Of a stretch of 52,866 nucleotides of DNA, positions 1-9,505 are shown in pieces. The notes below the pieces were generated by a model that did not search any database, was not told where the DNA came from, and worked only from the letters and a program-made list of their open reading frames with translations. Where the stretch lies: assembly GCF_900220995.1 (NCBI RefSeq), contig NZ_OBQF01000008.1, forward strand, positions 1-52,866, read 5' to 3'. Made by a program: the position numbers and the translations under genes. The DNA comes from Salinicoccus kekensis (GTDB taxonomy: Bacteria > Bacillota > Bacilli > Staphylococcales > Salinicoccaceae). Each line of letters starts with the position of its first letter. Within the stretch, counting starts at the first letter, position 1.

Positions 1-95
1 AAATGCCTTGCGTTTCTCTAGTGGTTGGTTGATGTGTACCCCCACAGTGGACTTTCACCACCTAGATAGTCGCCATGCCTGGCGCACTATAAAAA
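1..95. repeat. Terminal redundancy (left copy) marking a circular molecule
   Basis: These 95 bases are identical to the last 95 bases of the window (52772-52866). The shared segment is the 5' end of the group II intron plus its upstream flank. The simplest reading is an assembly overlap at the cut point of a circular plasmid, not a biological repeat. The intron can then be read in full at the right end. Confidence 0.95.
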
Positions 96-120
96 GACCT
101 ATATAATATATATATAGGTC
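91..120 (-). terminator. Rho-independent terminator after trsE
   Basis: A 10-bp perfect stem (96-105 with 111-120, GACCTATATA arm) has a five-base loop. On the minus strand it is followed by five T. It begins 7 bases after the trsE stop codon. The group II intron starts three bases beyond the T-run, which is the usual insertion context of class C introns. Confidence 0.9.
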
Positions 121-126
121 TCGTCT

Positions 127-2070
127 TCAAATACCGCCTTTGAAACGTTCGAGTTGTTGTTTTGTCGGTCGAGTATTAAACACTAAGTTATTTGCCCCTT
201 GGATTGATAAAAGGACTTGTCCTTGACTTAATTGAGGGATTAAATCATATTCACTTTCTTTAATGATGTCACCTAAAGTATTTTTCATTTTTTCATTCAC
301 GGACTGATCGAGCCGTAACAGAAATTTGTACTGTGTCAATTCAAAGATCTGTTTCAGTTTTGAAATGACTTGTGAATCATTACCATCCGGCAAAATTTCT
401 TGAGGTGACTGTGTAGCAAATACAATGCCTGCAAAGAACTTTCTCATTTCTCTCTGAAACGTTGTAATATACTCAACTAATCGTGGATTGTTACCGTTTA
501 TTACGTTTTGACATTCATCAATCAAAATTAAAAAGCGTTCGATTTCATCGACTGTTATTTCTTGATTATAATATTTCCTATTCATTTTTCGGCCATTAGC
601 GAGTGCCTGTGACCAAAACAAGTTGAGTGCGGTATATAATTGACAGCTTGATACATTTTCGGATAAGTTGACAAGCCCATCAATATTAAAGAAAACAACT
701 TGTTCTTCTTCGATATGGTTGATGGAAGTATGACCATTGAACATTCTGCCGTTTGATGTGATTAAATCTTCAATCAATGTAAGAACTTTCTCTTTCGTTC
801 TTTTTAACTCTCTTGAAGCACTTTTGCCTAATGGCAAACCTTTTAGATAATCTCTAAAATCACTTAATATTGGATACTCGTTTGAATCTAAACCGAGTAT
901 ATCGTTTTCTTCATCAATCTCTGGATTCCACAAGCCCCAATCGATATAGAAATTTGTGAACCATATTCTCAAGTTATTTTTATCATCCTCTTTCAACTCT
1001 GGATTGAGTAATGAAAATTGCATCGTCAACTTTGCAATTTGCTGTTGAAAACTACCTACCTGTGAGGGCGTTAAATCTTTAGCAGACATCGTTGCTGTAG
1101 CATAGACTTCAAACATATTGAGTTTGCCATCTGAACCATCCAGTGCAAGGTATTGACCGCCCTGCTCCATAATCATGTCATAAAACTCACCGGATTTATC
1201 AAACCCTCGAATGTAGTTCCCTTTCGCAAACTGTTCTTCTGCAATCATTTTGAGTAATGTGGATTTCCCCATTCCCATCGTGCCGAATACAATTGCATTG
1301 AAAGACTTCCGAATTTTATCTGAATGAAATATGTCAAATATGACTGGCCCACCAGTTAATGTCTGGCCGAAATAAGCACCTGTTGGGTCTGTGAGTTGTG
1401 CATGATCAAAGTAATAGCCACCGCCTAGCGTTCGAGCAGGCATTTGTTGACCAATGCGTTTTACTTTTAATTGTTTTTCTTGCTTTTTAGGTGTCAGGAA
1501 CAGCGCTTTATAATGATCACTGGATTCAAACAGCATGTTATAAGCACGAAATCCCATCGCATCTAAGTCTTTACGAATAAGTGCAACTTCTCTTTCTAAC
1601 TCTACTTCAGTTGGTTTTGAAATATACAATCTCACCTGTACTGCTTTTGTGACTTCACCATATCTATTAATATCTTCTGCGACTTCATTTAATGATTGGT
1701 ATTTATTTATTGCTTCGTTTCTTGAGATAGCACTTGTATTATCTTCCTGTATACGAGAGGACTGTTCTGCAACAGATCGTTTCACATTTTTGAGTACAGC
1801 GTTTCTATCCATCGTTTTGACATCCACCATGCCGATGATACCATCTCGATTGATGACCCGTGTCAGCCAATTGTCATGAATGGTTTCTGGAAAATCTGTG
1901 ATGTACAACATTGCAACATAGCCATCCCCCATCCGAATATTTCTATCTGGGAACTTGATGCCGCCCTGCGGTGCAACGCGTGAAAGAAACCCCAAATCAT
2001 AGCCCTCTGCTTCATAATGTGCAATGGCTTTCGCTGGATTTGTGCCGAAAAGCGCCATATACTTCATCAT
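127..2070 (-). CDS. trsE: VirB4/TrsE-type conjugative transfer ATPase
   Basis: This is the cytoplasmic motor ATPase of the type IV secretion channel. The Walker A motif GTMGMGKST lies near residues 263-271 and the Walker B FLILIDECQN near 511-520. The length (647 aa) is close to that of staphylococcal TrsE/TraE. The N-terminal third has no hydrophobic segment, which fits a peripheral ATPase. It follows trsD by about 50 bp and is the last gene before a strong terminator and the group II intron. The start is ambiguous: three nearby ATGs follow an AAAGG site. Membership of the VirB4 family is secure from the motifs; the Trs name is assigned from gene order. Confidence 0.93.
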   Translation of the reverse strand: MMKYMALFGTNPAKAIAHYEAEGYDLGFLSRVAPQGGIKFPDRNIRMGDGYVAMLYITDFPETIHDNWLTRVINRDGIIGMVDVKTMDRNAVLKNVKRSVAEQSSRIQEDNTSAISRNEAINKYQSLNEVAEDINRYGEVTKAVQVRLYISKPTEVELEREVALIRKDLDAMGFRAYNMLFESSDHYKALFLTPKKQEKQLKVKRIGQQMPARTLGGGYYFDHAQLTDPTGAYFGQTLTGGPVIFDIFHSDKIRKSFNAIVFGTMGMGKSTLLKMIAEEQFAKGNYIRGFDKSGEFYDMIMEQGGQYLALDGSDGKLNMFEVYATATMSAKDLTPSQVGSFQQQIAKLTMQFSLLNPELKEDDKNNLRIWFTNFYIDWGLWNPEIDEENDILGLDSNEYPILSDFRDYLKGLPLGKSASRELKRTKEKVLTLIEDLITSNGRMFNGHTSINHIEEEQVVFFNIDGLVNLSENVSSCQLYTALNLFWSQALANGRKMNRKYYNQEITVDEIERFLILIDECQNVINGNNPRLVEYITTFQREMRKFFAGIVFATQSPQEILPDGNDSQVISKLKQIFELTQYKFLLRLDQSVNEKMKNTLGDIIKESEYDLIPQLSQGQVLLSIQGANNLVFNTRPTKQQLERFKGGI

Positions 2071-2119
2071 CCTTTCATGTGATATTGTTATAATGCTAAT
2101 AAGTTAAAATGTTATTGTG

Positions 2120-2713
2120 TTAGCGTGTGGTGTTTTGATTGTTTAAACGGAATATCAACTGTTCTTTTTTCTGAACACTCAATCCTTGAGGTTCTATCAT
2201 ACCGTTGTGCGATCGATACAGCGTTTCAACTAGATTCCGCATGTTCTCCTTCGATTTTGCATTAATGACAAGAAAATGTTCTTGATTCTTCTGCGATGGA
2301 TCATCTTCGACACGATTTAAGACTAAAAGCTGTTCCATTGCATATTTTCTTTGTTGTGCATTTTTTGCCTGATTCACTTTCTGTGTCCAATATTGTTTCT
2401 GCGGAGAATTATCGATATGAAAGAGCGTGGATATAATTTTATAGTCTGAATCCATTAAACGATTAAAATTCGCAAACCGCATCATCAATCTGTTTTTTTC
2501 CTCTTGATTGGACAAGTTCAATGCGTGAGTAATCACTTTAAAAATTTGATAGTAGGAATTGTCCGTACCAACAATGAGTGCTGAATCGTCATCTAATATC
2601 TCTTTATAAGGCAATATATCTAAAACAGTATGGTCGTACTGTACTGCCTTTCGTTTTTTAGATTTTATTTGTGATTTCTTCTGTTTAACTTTCTTTTCAT
2701 CAATTAAAGCCAT
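2120..2713 (-). CDS. trsD: TrsD-like conjugative transfer protein
   Basis: A 197-aa soluble protein with a very basic N-terminus (KKVKQKKSQIKSKKRK) and no recognisable catalytic motif. It sits between the TrsC-like membrane protein and the TrsE ATPase, the same order as trsC-trsD-trsE in pSK41/pGO1 plasmids. In many systems the matching region is the N-terminal domain of VirB4, so a role beside the ATPase is plausible but inferred. The start at 2713 is chosen because GGAGG lies 6 bases upstream. It overlaps the end of trsC by 14 bp, which implies translational coupling. A longer ORF to 2770 exists but lies wholly inside trsC. Confidence 0.75.
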   Translation of the reverse strand: MALIDEKKVKQKKSQIKSKKRKAVQYDHTVLDILPYKEILDDDSALIVGTDNSYYQIFKVITHALNLSNQEEKNRLMMRFANFNRLMDSDYKIISTLFHIDNSPQKQYWTQKVNQAKNAQQRKYAMEQLLVLNRVEDDPSQKNQEHFLVINAKSKENMRNLVETLYRSHNGMIEPQGLSVQKKEQLIFRLNNQNTTR

Positions 2714-3062
2714 CTTCATCCTCCAATCGCTTTTGATTGTAATAATGTTTATCAATTGCTTTATACTCATTTTTATCCTGATCTTTCAAGACGGTGATTA
2801 ATACTGCAATAAATCTTCTGTCCGGATTAGTAATCGGCCGATGAATACAGATCACACCGAGAACAAAATGAAATAGCATGACAACAATTGTCAGCAATAT
2901 GCCTTCAACCTGCATCACATTCGTTACAATGATGCCGACTAACATAAAACCTGCTAGATAAGCTATATCCATCAAAGTGATTGAACCGAAGAATTGCATC
3001 GATGCGATCATGTCTTTTGGAATGATATAGACATTTGCACTTTCTTCTTTTTCTTTCGCCAC
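2700..3062 (-). CDS. trsC: TrsC/PrgI-like inner-membrane transfer protein
   Basis: A 120-aa protein with two closely spaced hydrophobic segments (about residues 28-48 and 52-72) and a polar C-terminus. This is the PrgI/TrsC layout, the Gram-positive counterpart of VirB3. It precedes trsD/trsE as in related plasmids. It starts with GTG at 3062 behind AAAGGAG, spacing 9. Function as a channel scaffold partner of the VirB4 ATPase is inferred from family and position. Confidence 0.78.
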   Translation of the reverse strand: MAKEKEESANVYIIPKDMIASMQFFGSITLMDIAYLAGFMLVGIIVTNVMQVEGILLTIVVMLFHFVLGVICIHRPITNPDRRFIAVLITVLKDQDKNEYKAIDKHYYNQKRLEDEDGFN

Positions 3063-3118
3063 TGTATCGTTCTCCTTTCAAAAAATTAAGAGGACAATAC
3101 GCCCCCCTTTATTGATTA

Positions 3119-6100
3119 TTATTTCCATCGACTGTTCATTTCTTGTTGTTGACGTTTGAGGTCTGCCATCCGATTGCTGTCTGTATTAAAGTTGGTTTTC
3201 ATATTCCGTACAATATCTTCTGTTTGAGTGACCTGCCTGTTACCTGATGACTGTTGAGGTGCTTCATTTGTTGAATGATTTTTTACAACCGTTTCTATCG
3301 CTGTTCTTTCCTGCGCTGTTAAGTTGTTGTTATTCGAGACCACATTTTCAAGCACCTGCCGATCAGACTGTGAAATATTGTGTGGTGCTTCCATCACTTT
3401 TTCAAAGACTTGTCGTTCCTGCGCCCCAATATTAGCAGACTGAGTGACGACATTTTCAATTGATGTCCGATCTTGACCTTCCAGATTAGGGTGATTAGTG
3501 AGTACATTTTCTACGACTTGTCTTTGTTCAGTAGTTGCTGATGACGGAGAATGCAATGTATTGATGACCGCATCTGCTTCCTGCGCCCCAATCGCACCAG
3601 CATTCATCATTCTGACGACATTCTGTTGAATGTCGGGTGCAGTCATATTGCCTTCATTACTTAAAGTTTGAATCATCTGTTGTGTCATTGGTTCTAAAGA
3701 AGCTTGATTGCCGATCACTTGCTCGACGTTTTGTTGACTTTGTGTGTGCTGTCCACCACTCGACACGACATTTTCAACTGCTTGTCGCTCTTGTGCGCCC
3801 ACATTATTATTTGAAATGATGTTTTCAAGCACTTGTTTCTCACCTTGTGAGATAACGTTTGTATCATTTGAAACCAAGTTCTCAAGCACCTGTTTTTCGC
3901 CTTGTGACATGTTCTCACTACCGTTTGAAATAATGTTTTCAAGCACCTGCTTTTCATTCGATGAAATATTTCCGTTATCATTCGAAATGATGTTTTCTAA
4001 CACGTTCTTATTTTGACTTGCTTGACTGCTGTCACTTGCAATTAAACTTTCAAGCACCTGTTTCTCTCCTTGAGACATATTGCTCGTATCACTCGAAATC
4101 AAGTTCTCAAGCACCTGTTTTTCGCCTTGTGACATGTTCTCACTACCGTTTGATATTAAATTCTCAAGCACTTGTTTTTCTTCTGATGAAATATTTGCGT
4201 TATCGCTCGAAATGATGTTTTCTAACACGTTCTTGTTTTGGTTTTCTTGACTGCTGTCACTGCCAATCAAGCTTTCAAGCACTTGTTTCTCTCCTTGAGA
4301 CATATTGTTTGTATCATTTGAAATCAAGTTCTCAAGCACTTGTTTTTCATCGTCGGAGATATTACTACTATCATTGGAAATCAAGTTCTCAAGCACCTGT
4401 TTCTCACCTTGAGACATATTGTTTGTATCATTTGAAATCAAGTTCTCAAGCACTTGTTTTTCATCGTCGGAGATATTACTGCTGTCACTCGACACGACAT
4501 TTTCAAGCACCTGCTTTTCATCTGTACCAATCGCATCACTTGTCGCAATACCGTTGAGTGTTTGCCTTTCATCCGCATCTAGTGAAGCACTGCCCTCATT
4601 CATAACTTTTTCTAACACGTTTCTTTCTTTATCATCCAAATCATTGTCTGTGTTCTGTACAATGTTTTCTAATGCCTGCTGTTGTGTGCCACTTGCAGAA
4701 GAATCAGCAGAAGATTCATTTGCAGGTGCAGATGAATCATTTGTAGATACAGACGACTGACCATCTGTTTGTTTATCTGTGCTTGTGCTATCTGTATTTG
4801 TATTGCCATGATTATTTTTACTATTCATATAACCATTGCTGTTCATCGCATTATTCAAGTCACTATCGATTGAATAAGCATTGCTGTCATTACTGTTTGC
4901 ACCACTGCCTGAAAGTCGATCTGCCTTGCTTTCTTTATCTTCTTTTTTATCTTGTTGTTGTTGCATCAGTTTATCTTTCTCATTACCGATGTGACTGCGG
5001 ACACCGCTTGTTGCTTTTGATGCGACTGTGCCTACCGCTAAACCGGCCATCAGCTGTCTATAACCATCTTTGACACCGATATCGATGCCGAGTAATTTTT
5101 TCGCTTGATCTGGGCCATCGATGGTTGCCAAACCGAGCGCAAACATGATGATGGTAAATACTATCGGATTCAAATCTAACGTATTTAAATAATTCATCAT
5201 CAACATGAATAACTTGAATACTAACATCACTAACCCAACGACAGAGAAGTTGATGACAAGGTCTTTGAGTAATTGTTTGGTACGTTGACCTGTGCTTAAA
5301 TCCGTCGTTGCCACAAATGGTGCAATGATATTTGCGAATGCGATTTCAAAAAACAACCGAATGACTTTGAAACTGGTGAATAACATTACTGCAATTAAGA
5401 TACCGAGCTGTGCAAACATATTGATGAAATTGCCAGTATATCGATAGTAGTATTCATTTAAAATTGGAATTTCACCGATGATGCTTAACTCAAACGGTTC
5501 TATTTCTTCCGTCGTTTCATCCCCCTCATTATCATCGACGATTTTATTTGTGAAAACATCCATTCCATTTATATCTTCGCCACCGTCACTTTCTCCATAA
5601 TCACGGTCACCGCTGTCATCCGGATTCGGATGCACAACTTCTGTAAAATCAATACTTCGGATATTATTGTCTGTGATTGTATTATTGATATTGTCGTCAG
5701 ATTCAGTGAAATCATTACGGGCAAGATAAACGACATCACGTGTATTTTTCTGAACAATTTGAGTCGATAAAGCACTAACTTCTATATTATCTTCAACACC
5801 TGCACTTTGACTGACTTCAATAAAGTCATCACTCAATTCACCGAGTTGCATCACCATCCACGGCAATAACAAAATAACGGCCACCGCAAGCACGACATTA
5901 AGAAGTATATTCGTCTTTTGCACTGTCTTACCGATAATTAATTGAAACGCAATGCCGATGATTGCGACTGTCAAAAACACAAAAGCGAGGGGTGTGAGAT
6001 ATTGGTACAACTCTTGCATCGCTTCACTTTGCATCACACCACCGAACGACAAGACGGAATCGAGTACCCCCTCCATACGGACAGCGATATCATAAAAACC

Positions 6101-6202
6101 ATCAATCAGTATCGACCAGATTAATGGATAGAGTACAAGCCAGATCACGGACATTTGCATGAAGAACTCTTCAAATTCCTGTAGAATTTCTATAACATCC
6201 AA
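3119..6202 (-). CDS. VirB6-like polytopic transfer protein with C-terminal repeat array
   Basis: A 1027-aa protein that likely forms part of the membrane channel. The first ~400 residues hold about six or seven hydrophobic segments, the VirB6/TrbL pattern. After a Q/K- and then S/N/D-rich linker, residues ~506-970 are a tandem array of about 19-residue units with the core EKQVLENLIS. It starts with TTG at 6202 behind AGGCGGTGAT. It lies between the coupling protein gene and trsC. Family members in Gram-positive plasmids often carry C-terminal domains, but I do not recognise this array. Its low-complexity, acidic, helix-prone character suggests a flexible adhesive or scaffolding tail. Confidence 0.82.
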   Translation of the reverse strand: MDVIEILQEFEEFFMQMSVIWLVLYPLIWSILIDGFYDIAVRMEGVLDSVLSFGGVMQSEAMQELYQYLTPLAFVFLTVAIIGIAFQLIIGKTVQKTNILLNVVLAVAVILLLPWMVMQLGELSDDFIEVSQSAGVEDNIEVSALSTQIVQKNTRDVVYLARNDFTESDDNINNTITDNNIRSIDFTEVVHPNPDDSGDRDYGESDGGEDINGMDVFTNKIVDDNEGDETTEEIEPFELSIIGEIPILNEYYYRYTGNFINMFAQLGILIAVMLFTSFKVIRLFFEIAFANIIAPFVATTDLSTGQRTKQLLKDLVINFSVVGLVMLVFKLFMLMMNYLNTLDLNPIVFTIIMFALGLATIDGPDQAKKLLGIDIGVKDGYRQLMAGLAVGTVASKATSGVRSHIGNEKDKLMQQQQDKKEDKESKADRLSGSGANSNDSNAYSIDSDLNNAMNSNGYMNSKNNHGNTNTDSTSTDKQTDGQSSVSTNDSSAPANESSADSSASGTQQQALENIVQNTDNDLDDKERNVLEKVMNEGSASLDADERQTLNGIATSDAIGTDEKQVLENVVSSDSSNISDDEKQVLENLISNDTNNMSQGEKQVLENLISNDSSNISDDEKQVLENLISNDTNNMSQGEKQVLESLIGSDSSQENQNKNVLENIISSDNANISSEEKQVLENLISNGSENMSQGEKQVLENLISSDTSNMSQGEKQVLESLIASDSSQASQNKNVLENIISNDNGNISSNEKQVLENIISNGSENMSQGEKQVLENLVSNDTNVISQGEKQVLENIISNNNVGAQERQAVENVVSSGGQHTQSQQNVEQVIGNQASLEPMTQQMIQTLSNEGNMTAPDIQQNVVRMMNAGAIGAQEADAVINTLHSPSSATTEQRQVVENVLTNHPNLEGQDRTSIENVVTQSANIGAQERQVFEKVMEAPHNISQSDRQVLENVVSNNNNLTAQERTAIETVVKNHSTNEAPQQSSGNRQVTQTEDIVRNMKTNFNTDSNRMADLKRQQQEMNSRWK
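3280..4690 (-). repeat. Tandem coding repeat (19-residue units) in the VirB6-like gene
   Basis: About 57-bp units encode E-K-Q-V-L-E-N-L-I-S followed by a variable nine-residue S/N/D segment, often NDTNNMSQG or SDSSNISDD. Roughly 16 consecutive units are easy to align, followed by a degenerate stretch and about five looser units ending in E-R-T-A-I-E-T-V-V. Two-unit higher-order repetition is visible, which suggests growth by duplication. Copy number may vary between plasmids. Confidence 0.9.
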
Positions 6203-6222
6203 AAAATATCACCGCCTTTCGT

Positions 6223-8997
6223 TTAATGATTTCGAAAATCTTCAACAATCTTTTTATAAATATGGGATTGGTTTGTATTATTCATATGATTTTCAAACGT
6301 ACTGACTGTGTATGCTTTAAATTCTTCAATTTCTTCTAAACTGAAATTTTCTGCGAGATAGTCTAAGCAGCGTTCATACAAGTTAGATGAAAATTTTTTT
6401 GGATTAAGGAACACTTCTTCATTATCAGAATCCAGTTCCTCATTTTCCACTACTGTTTCTTCTTCCTCTGCTTCGCCACTGATGATGCGTTCAACGGATT
6501 TTATTATCTGTGCTTTCGCTTTGTCTTTATCATCCATTTTCAAGTTTGCTGAAAAATTGACTAATGAAGCTTCAAAGTCTGCTTTTGTCTCTTTCCGTTT
6601 TAACAATTCAAATGCATCATTCCCGCCTGCAATACTTTTGATGTAAGCTTTTAACTGCTCTAATTGTTGGGGTGATAATTGTAGTGTCGCCAAATAGGAC
6701 TGCTTTTTTTGCTCTAAACGACCTGACCAATCGATCATGATGTCTTTAATCTGCAACATCCGATGATCAGAGGGAATGTCGAAGTCGCTTAATGATTGAT
6801 TCGTGTCAAAAGTGTCGCCTAAAAACTGATGTGCATATGGCATAGACAAAAGATTTTTATTATATAATGGATAGCTGGTCACTTTATTGCCTTTCAAATC
6901 TTTTCTTTTTAAAAACCGTAAGACAACAGTGTCGCCCTCTTTCATTTGTAACAAGTCTTGCGGTAAAATGATGGGTTCACTATCAACTGAATCTGTTAAG
7001 GAGATATCGCCCCCCACTTCTTTACCGGAACGGTTCGTGGATTGTACCGTTTTCTTTCCGCATAAAGCTGAAATTTCTTCGGCTGTCTCTTTTTCTGTGG
7101 ACATGATATACACATGATTTTGACAGTTATTTTTAATCGTGCGAGCCGTATCTTTGCCGTACACTGCATCCAACTGTGAATACCCTTGTACATAGAGTTC
7201 CCATAATATATTCCTGCCGAGGGAAACAGTGATGTTTGTATCCATATCGTGTATGGCAGGCAGGTTACCGAATTCGTCCAACCGGAACTTCACTCTTTGA
7301 TGACACTTATTTCCACGTGTCAACGAAGCACTGCGTGCAAGGTTTGTGTACACTTGTGAAATGAATATTGAAGCAATGGTATTTCGAGAGCTATCATAAT
7401 CCGGAATGATCATGAAAATGGCAATCGGTTTATTGCTGTAGTACATTTTCGCTTGCTTTAAAAATGGTTCACCTTGAGATTCAACAAATTCCAGTTGACT
7501 TTCTTCTTCATAATCCATTTCTTTTGTATATGGATTAATGCCTTTCTCAACCCGATGAAAGATATATGTTGCATATTGTTTATCATTCATATAAATATCA
7601 ATCATATCGCCATCTTCAAGCTGTTCATCAAAGTTCAGTGATGCAAAACCGAAGGCATCCACTTGAAATGTTTCTTTCACTGGATTGTCACTTTCTGCAC
7701 GTAAAATAATTTCGCCACGTTTGAAAGCGTAATCCTCTTTAAAGTAAATATACATGCGCTTATTAAATCCTATACGATTGAAATCTATTGAATTTTTTGA
7801 TGTCATTTTGTCAATTTGTATACGACTGAAAATCTCAAGCTTTCCGGTAGTGACAGCATAAATTGAACTCCGTGTGTTGTTTTTAGAAAATTTTAGCTGT
7901 GCAAAAGACGGCTTCGCAATATGATCTGGTGGTAATTTCTCAAAGTATTCATCGAGTGGACTGGTTTCATTACCTTCATCATCTTCTTCAACCTGTCCGA
8001 GCTCAAGCAGCATGCGATACACATTGCCCATCGTAATTTTTTCTGGTGTTTTTTCTCTAAAACACTTCTCGACTGTTGCGAGTATCAAAGCATTCGTTAA
8101 ATTTGCACCAGAAGCATCCCAAAATGGGTCACCTTTGTTACCTTTGCCCATGAAAAGCGAGTTGGTCAGTGTCGAACAATCGGCTTGTGCTTGTGCATAG
8201 TCGCCTTTTTCATACGATTGTTTGATGATTTCAAGTGGGTTATAACTCATGCCGTTATCAGGGTCGAGCAGGTTTAACGCATAAACGTCATACCCTCTTT
8301 TATTCAACGGCTCAAAACTGCCTGAATACAGCTCCCCTTTTGGGTCACCGTTAAGCATACAAGGCTGTTTTTCGGCTCTGGAATCAAGATCGATGGCAGG
8401 AAAAACAGTGGTTTGCCCTTTACCAGAACGGGAAGTACCGATAATGCACGTATTTGATGTTGAATCATCGATAAAATAATGATCGTGGTAATGCGAAACA
8501 GGAAACCCACTTTCACCGTCATAAAGTTTATCTTTATGTGGCACTAATCGATACAGTTCCTTCATTTCTTTTAAGCTTGTAAATCGACTATCACCTTTCT
8601 GTCCGACATTCATTTTTCTGTAACGCCTGTGTACGCCATATAATTTATATGTGATAACAAGTATGATCACGACGAGTGCAATCAGCAGGAGCATTGTATA
8701 TTCAGTAATCTGTGTCAGATGTACGGTGGTGAGAATCGTGGACTGCATTTGTTCTGTATTCGCTTGAAATGATTGATTGAAATCAATATTTTGAACTGCT
8801 GTAAACGTTGAGGTGAATAAATTAATCAGTGCGTTGACAATGAACATGCCGACAATTGTCATCATTAACCCGACACCGAGTAATAGATACGGATTTGCGA
8901 CAATTGACCGGATGTTCAACTGCTCTTTCTCTTTTGAATCTTTCTTTTCAACTTGTTTTTTAATATCATAGTTTAGCTTAAACGGAAATGCCCTCAA
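6223..8997 (-). CDS. trsK: VirD4/TrsK-type coupling protein (T4CP ATPase)
   Basis: This ATPase brings the relaxase-DNA complex to the secretion channel. Two N-terminal membrane segments (about residues 33-60 and 90-112) are followed by Walker A IIGTSRSGKGQ near 183-195 and Walker B RLDEFGNLPAI near 568-580, both typical of VirD4. At 924 aa it is much longer than usual. There is a beta-rich insert at about 395-500 between the ATPase halves, and a ~150-residue acidic and helical C-terminal tail. It starts with TTG at 8997 behind AAAGGGGGTG. It lies between the SSB gene and the VirB6-like gene in one tight operon. Confidence 0.92.
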   Translation of the reverse strand: MRAFPFKLNYDIKKQVEKKDSKEKEQLNIRSIVANPYLLLGVGLMMTIVGMFIVNALINLFTSTFTAVQNIDFNQSFQANTEQMQSTILTTVHLTQITEYTMLLLIALVVIILVITYKLYGVHRRYRKMNVGQKGDSRFTSLKEMKELYRLVPHKDKLYDGESGFPVSHYHDHYFIDDSTSNTCIIGTSRSGKGQTTVFPAIDLDSRAEKQPCMLNGDPKGELYSGSFEPLNKRGYDVYALNLLDPDNGMSYNPLEIIKQSYEKGDYAQAQADCSTLTNSLFMGKGNKGDPFWDASGANLTNALILATVEKCFREKTPEKITMGNVYRMLLELGQVEEDDEGNETSPLDEYFEKLPPDHIAKPSFAQLKFSKNNTRSSIYAVTTGKLEIFSRIQIDKMTSKNSIDFNRIGFNKRMYIYFKEDYAFKRGEIILRAESDNPVKETFQVDAFGFASLNFDEQLEDGDMIDIYMNDKQYATYIFHRVEKGINPYTKEMDYEEESQLEFVESQGEPFLKQAKMYYSNKPIAIFMIIPDYDSSRNTIASIFISQVYTNLARSASLTRGNKCHQRVKFRLDEFGNLPAIHDMDTNITVSLGRNILWELYVQGYSQLDAVYGKDTARTIKNNCQNHVYIMSTEKETAEEISALCGKKTVQSTNRSGKEVGGDISLTDSVDSEPIILPQDLLQMKEGDTVVLRFLKRKDLKGNKVTSYPLYNKNLLSMPYAHQFLGDTFDTNQSLSDFDIPSDHRMLQIKDIMIDWSGRLEQKKQSYLATLQLSPQQLEQLKAYIKSIAGGNDAFELLKRKETKADFEASLVNFSANLKMDDKDKAKAQIIKSVERIISGEAEEEETVVENEELDSDNEEVFLNPKKFSSNLYERCLDYLAENFSLEEIEEFKAYTVSTFENHMNNTNQSHIYKKIVEDFRNH

Positions 8998-9016
8998 TAT
9001 TTACACCCCCTTTTGA

Positions 9017-9505
9017 TTAAAAGGCAAAGTCATCATAATCTTTATCTGTCACTCGTTTCTGTTTTACAGTAATAAATTCGTCAATATCTGTGTCTGTTTC
9101 AAGAGATTCATGATGCTCAACATCGGTTTCTTTCACTTTGTCTTTTTCGGCAAAACGTTCAATCCGTGCTTTCACACTGTTTTTTGATTCCAGTGATTCG
9201 ATTGCAGTTGCCGTCAATCGGATGATCGATTGTACTTTATCTAAGATGTTCACTTTTTGCATATCCATTCTGAAATCAATGATTACATGCTGATGTTTTT
9301 CTAAGTGTTTATCGATAAATTCTGCTGTTTTAGAGAAAGCTATGAATGGGAAGTGTTGTGTATTGTTTTCATATTCTCCTGTTTCATGATTTTTATACTT
9401 CCTCGGTTCGGCTATATTAAAAAGGATGTACGTTGCGTGCTCTGACTTTTTAAGCGCTGTTTTTGAAGCAATAAACCCCTTCATATAGTTATGTTTATTT
9501 AGCAT
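9017..9505 (-). CDS. Single-stranded DNA-binding protein-like, in the transfer operon
   Basis: A 162-aa protein. The N-terminal ~110 residues have an OB-fold-like pattern of beta strands (aromatic- and basic-rich, e.g. HFPFIAFSKTAEF). The tail is acidic and ends in DYDDFAF, which resembles the acidic tip of SSB proteins that recruits partner enzymes. The start at 9505 is chosen because AAGGAG lies about 10 bases upstream; the longer ORF to 9571 overlaps the previous gene. It overlaps the upstream gene by 11 bp. A role in coating transferred single strands is inferred. SSB-like assignment rests on tail and composition, not on a full motif match. Confidence 0.6.
   Translation of the reverse strand: MLNKHNYMKGFIASKTALKKSEHATYILFNIAEPRKYKNHETGEYENNTQHFPFIAFSKTAEFIDKHLEKHQHVIIDFRMDMQKVNILDKVQSIIRLTATAIESLESKNSVKARIERFAEKDKVKETDVEHHESLETDTDIDEFITVKQKRVTDKDYDDFAF

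Noticed and set aside
1-95. Direct terminal repeats as phage or linear-plasmid ends
   Set aside because: The repeat is an arbitrary slice spanning the intron 5' end and its flank, and the transfer operon runs across the junction. A circular molecule with assembly overlap explains it.
3247-4760. Many plus-strand open frames across the VirB6-like gene, and a repeat pattern that at first glance resembles a CRISPR array
   Set aside because: The repeats are in-frame 57-bp coding units without unique spacers. The plus-strand frames are shadows created by the repetitive codons.
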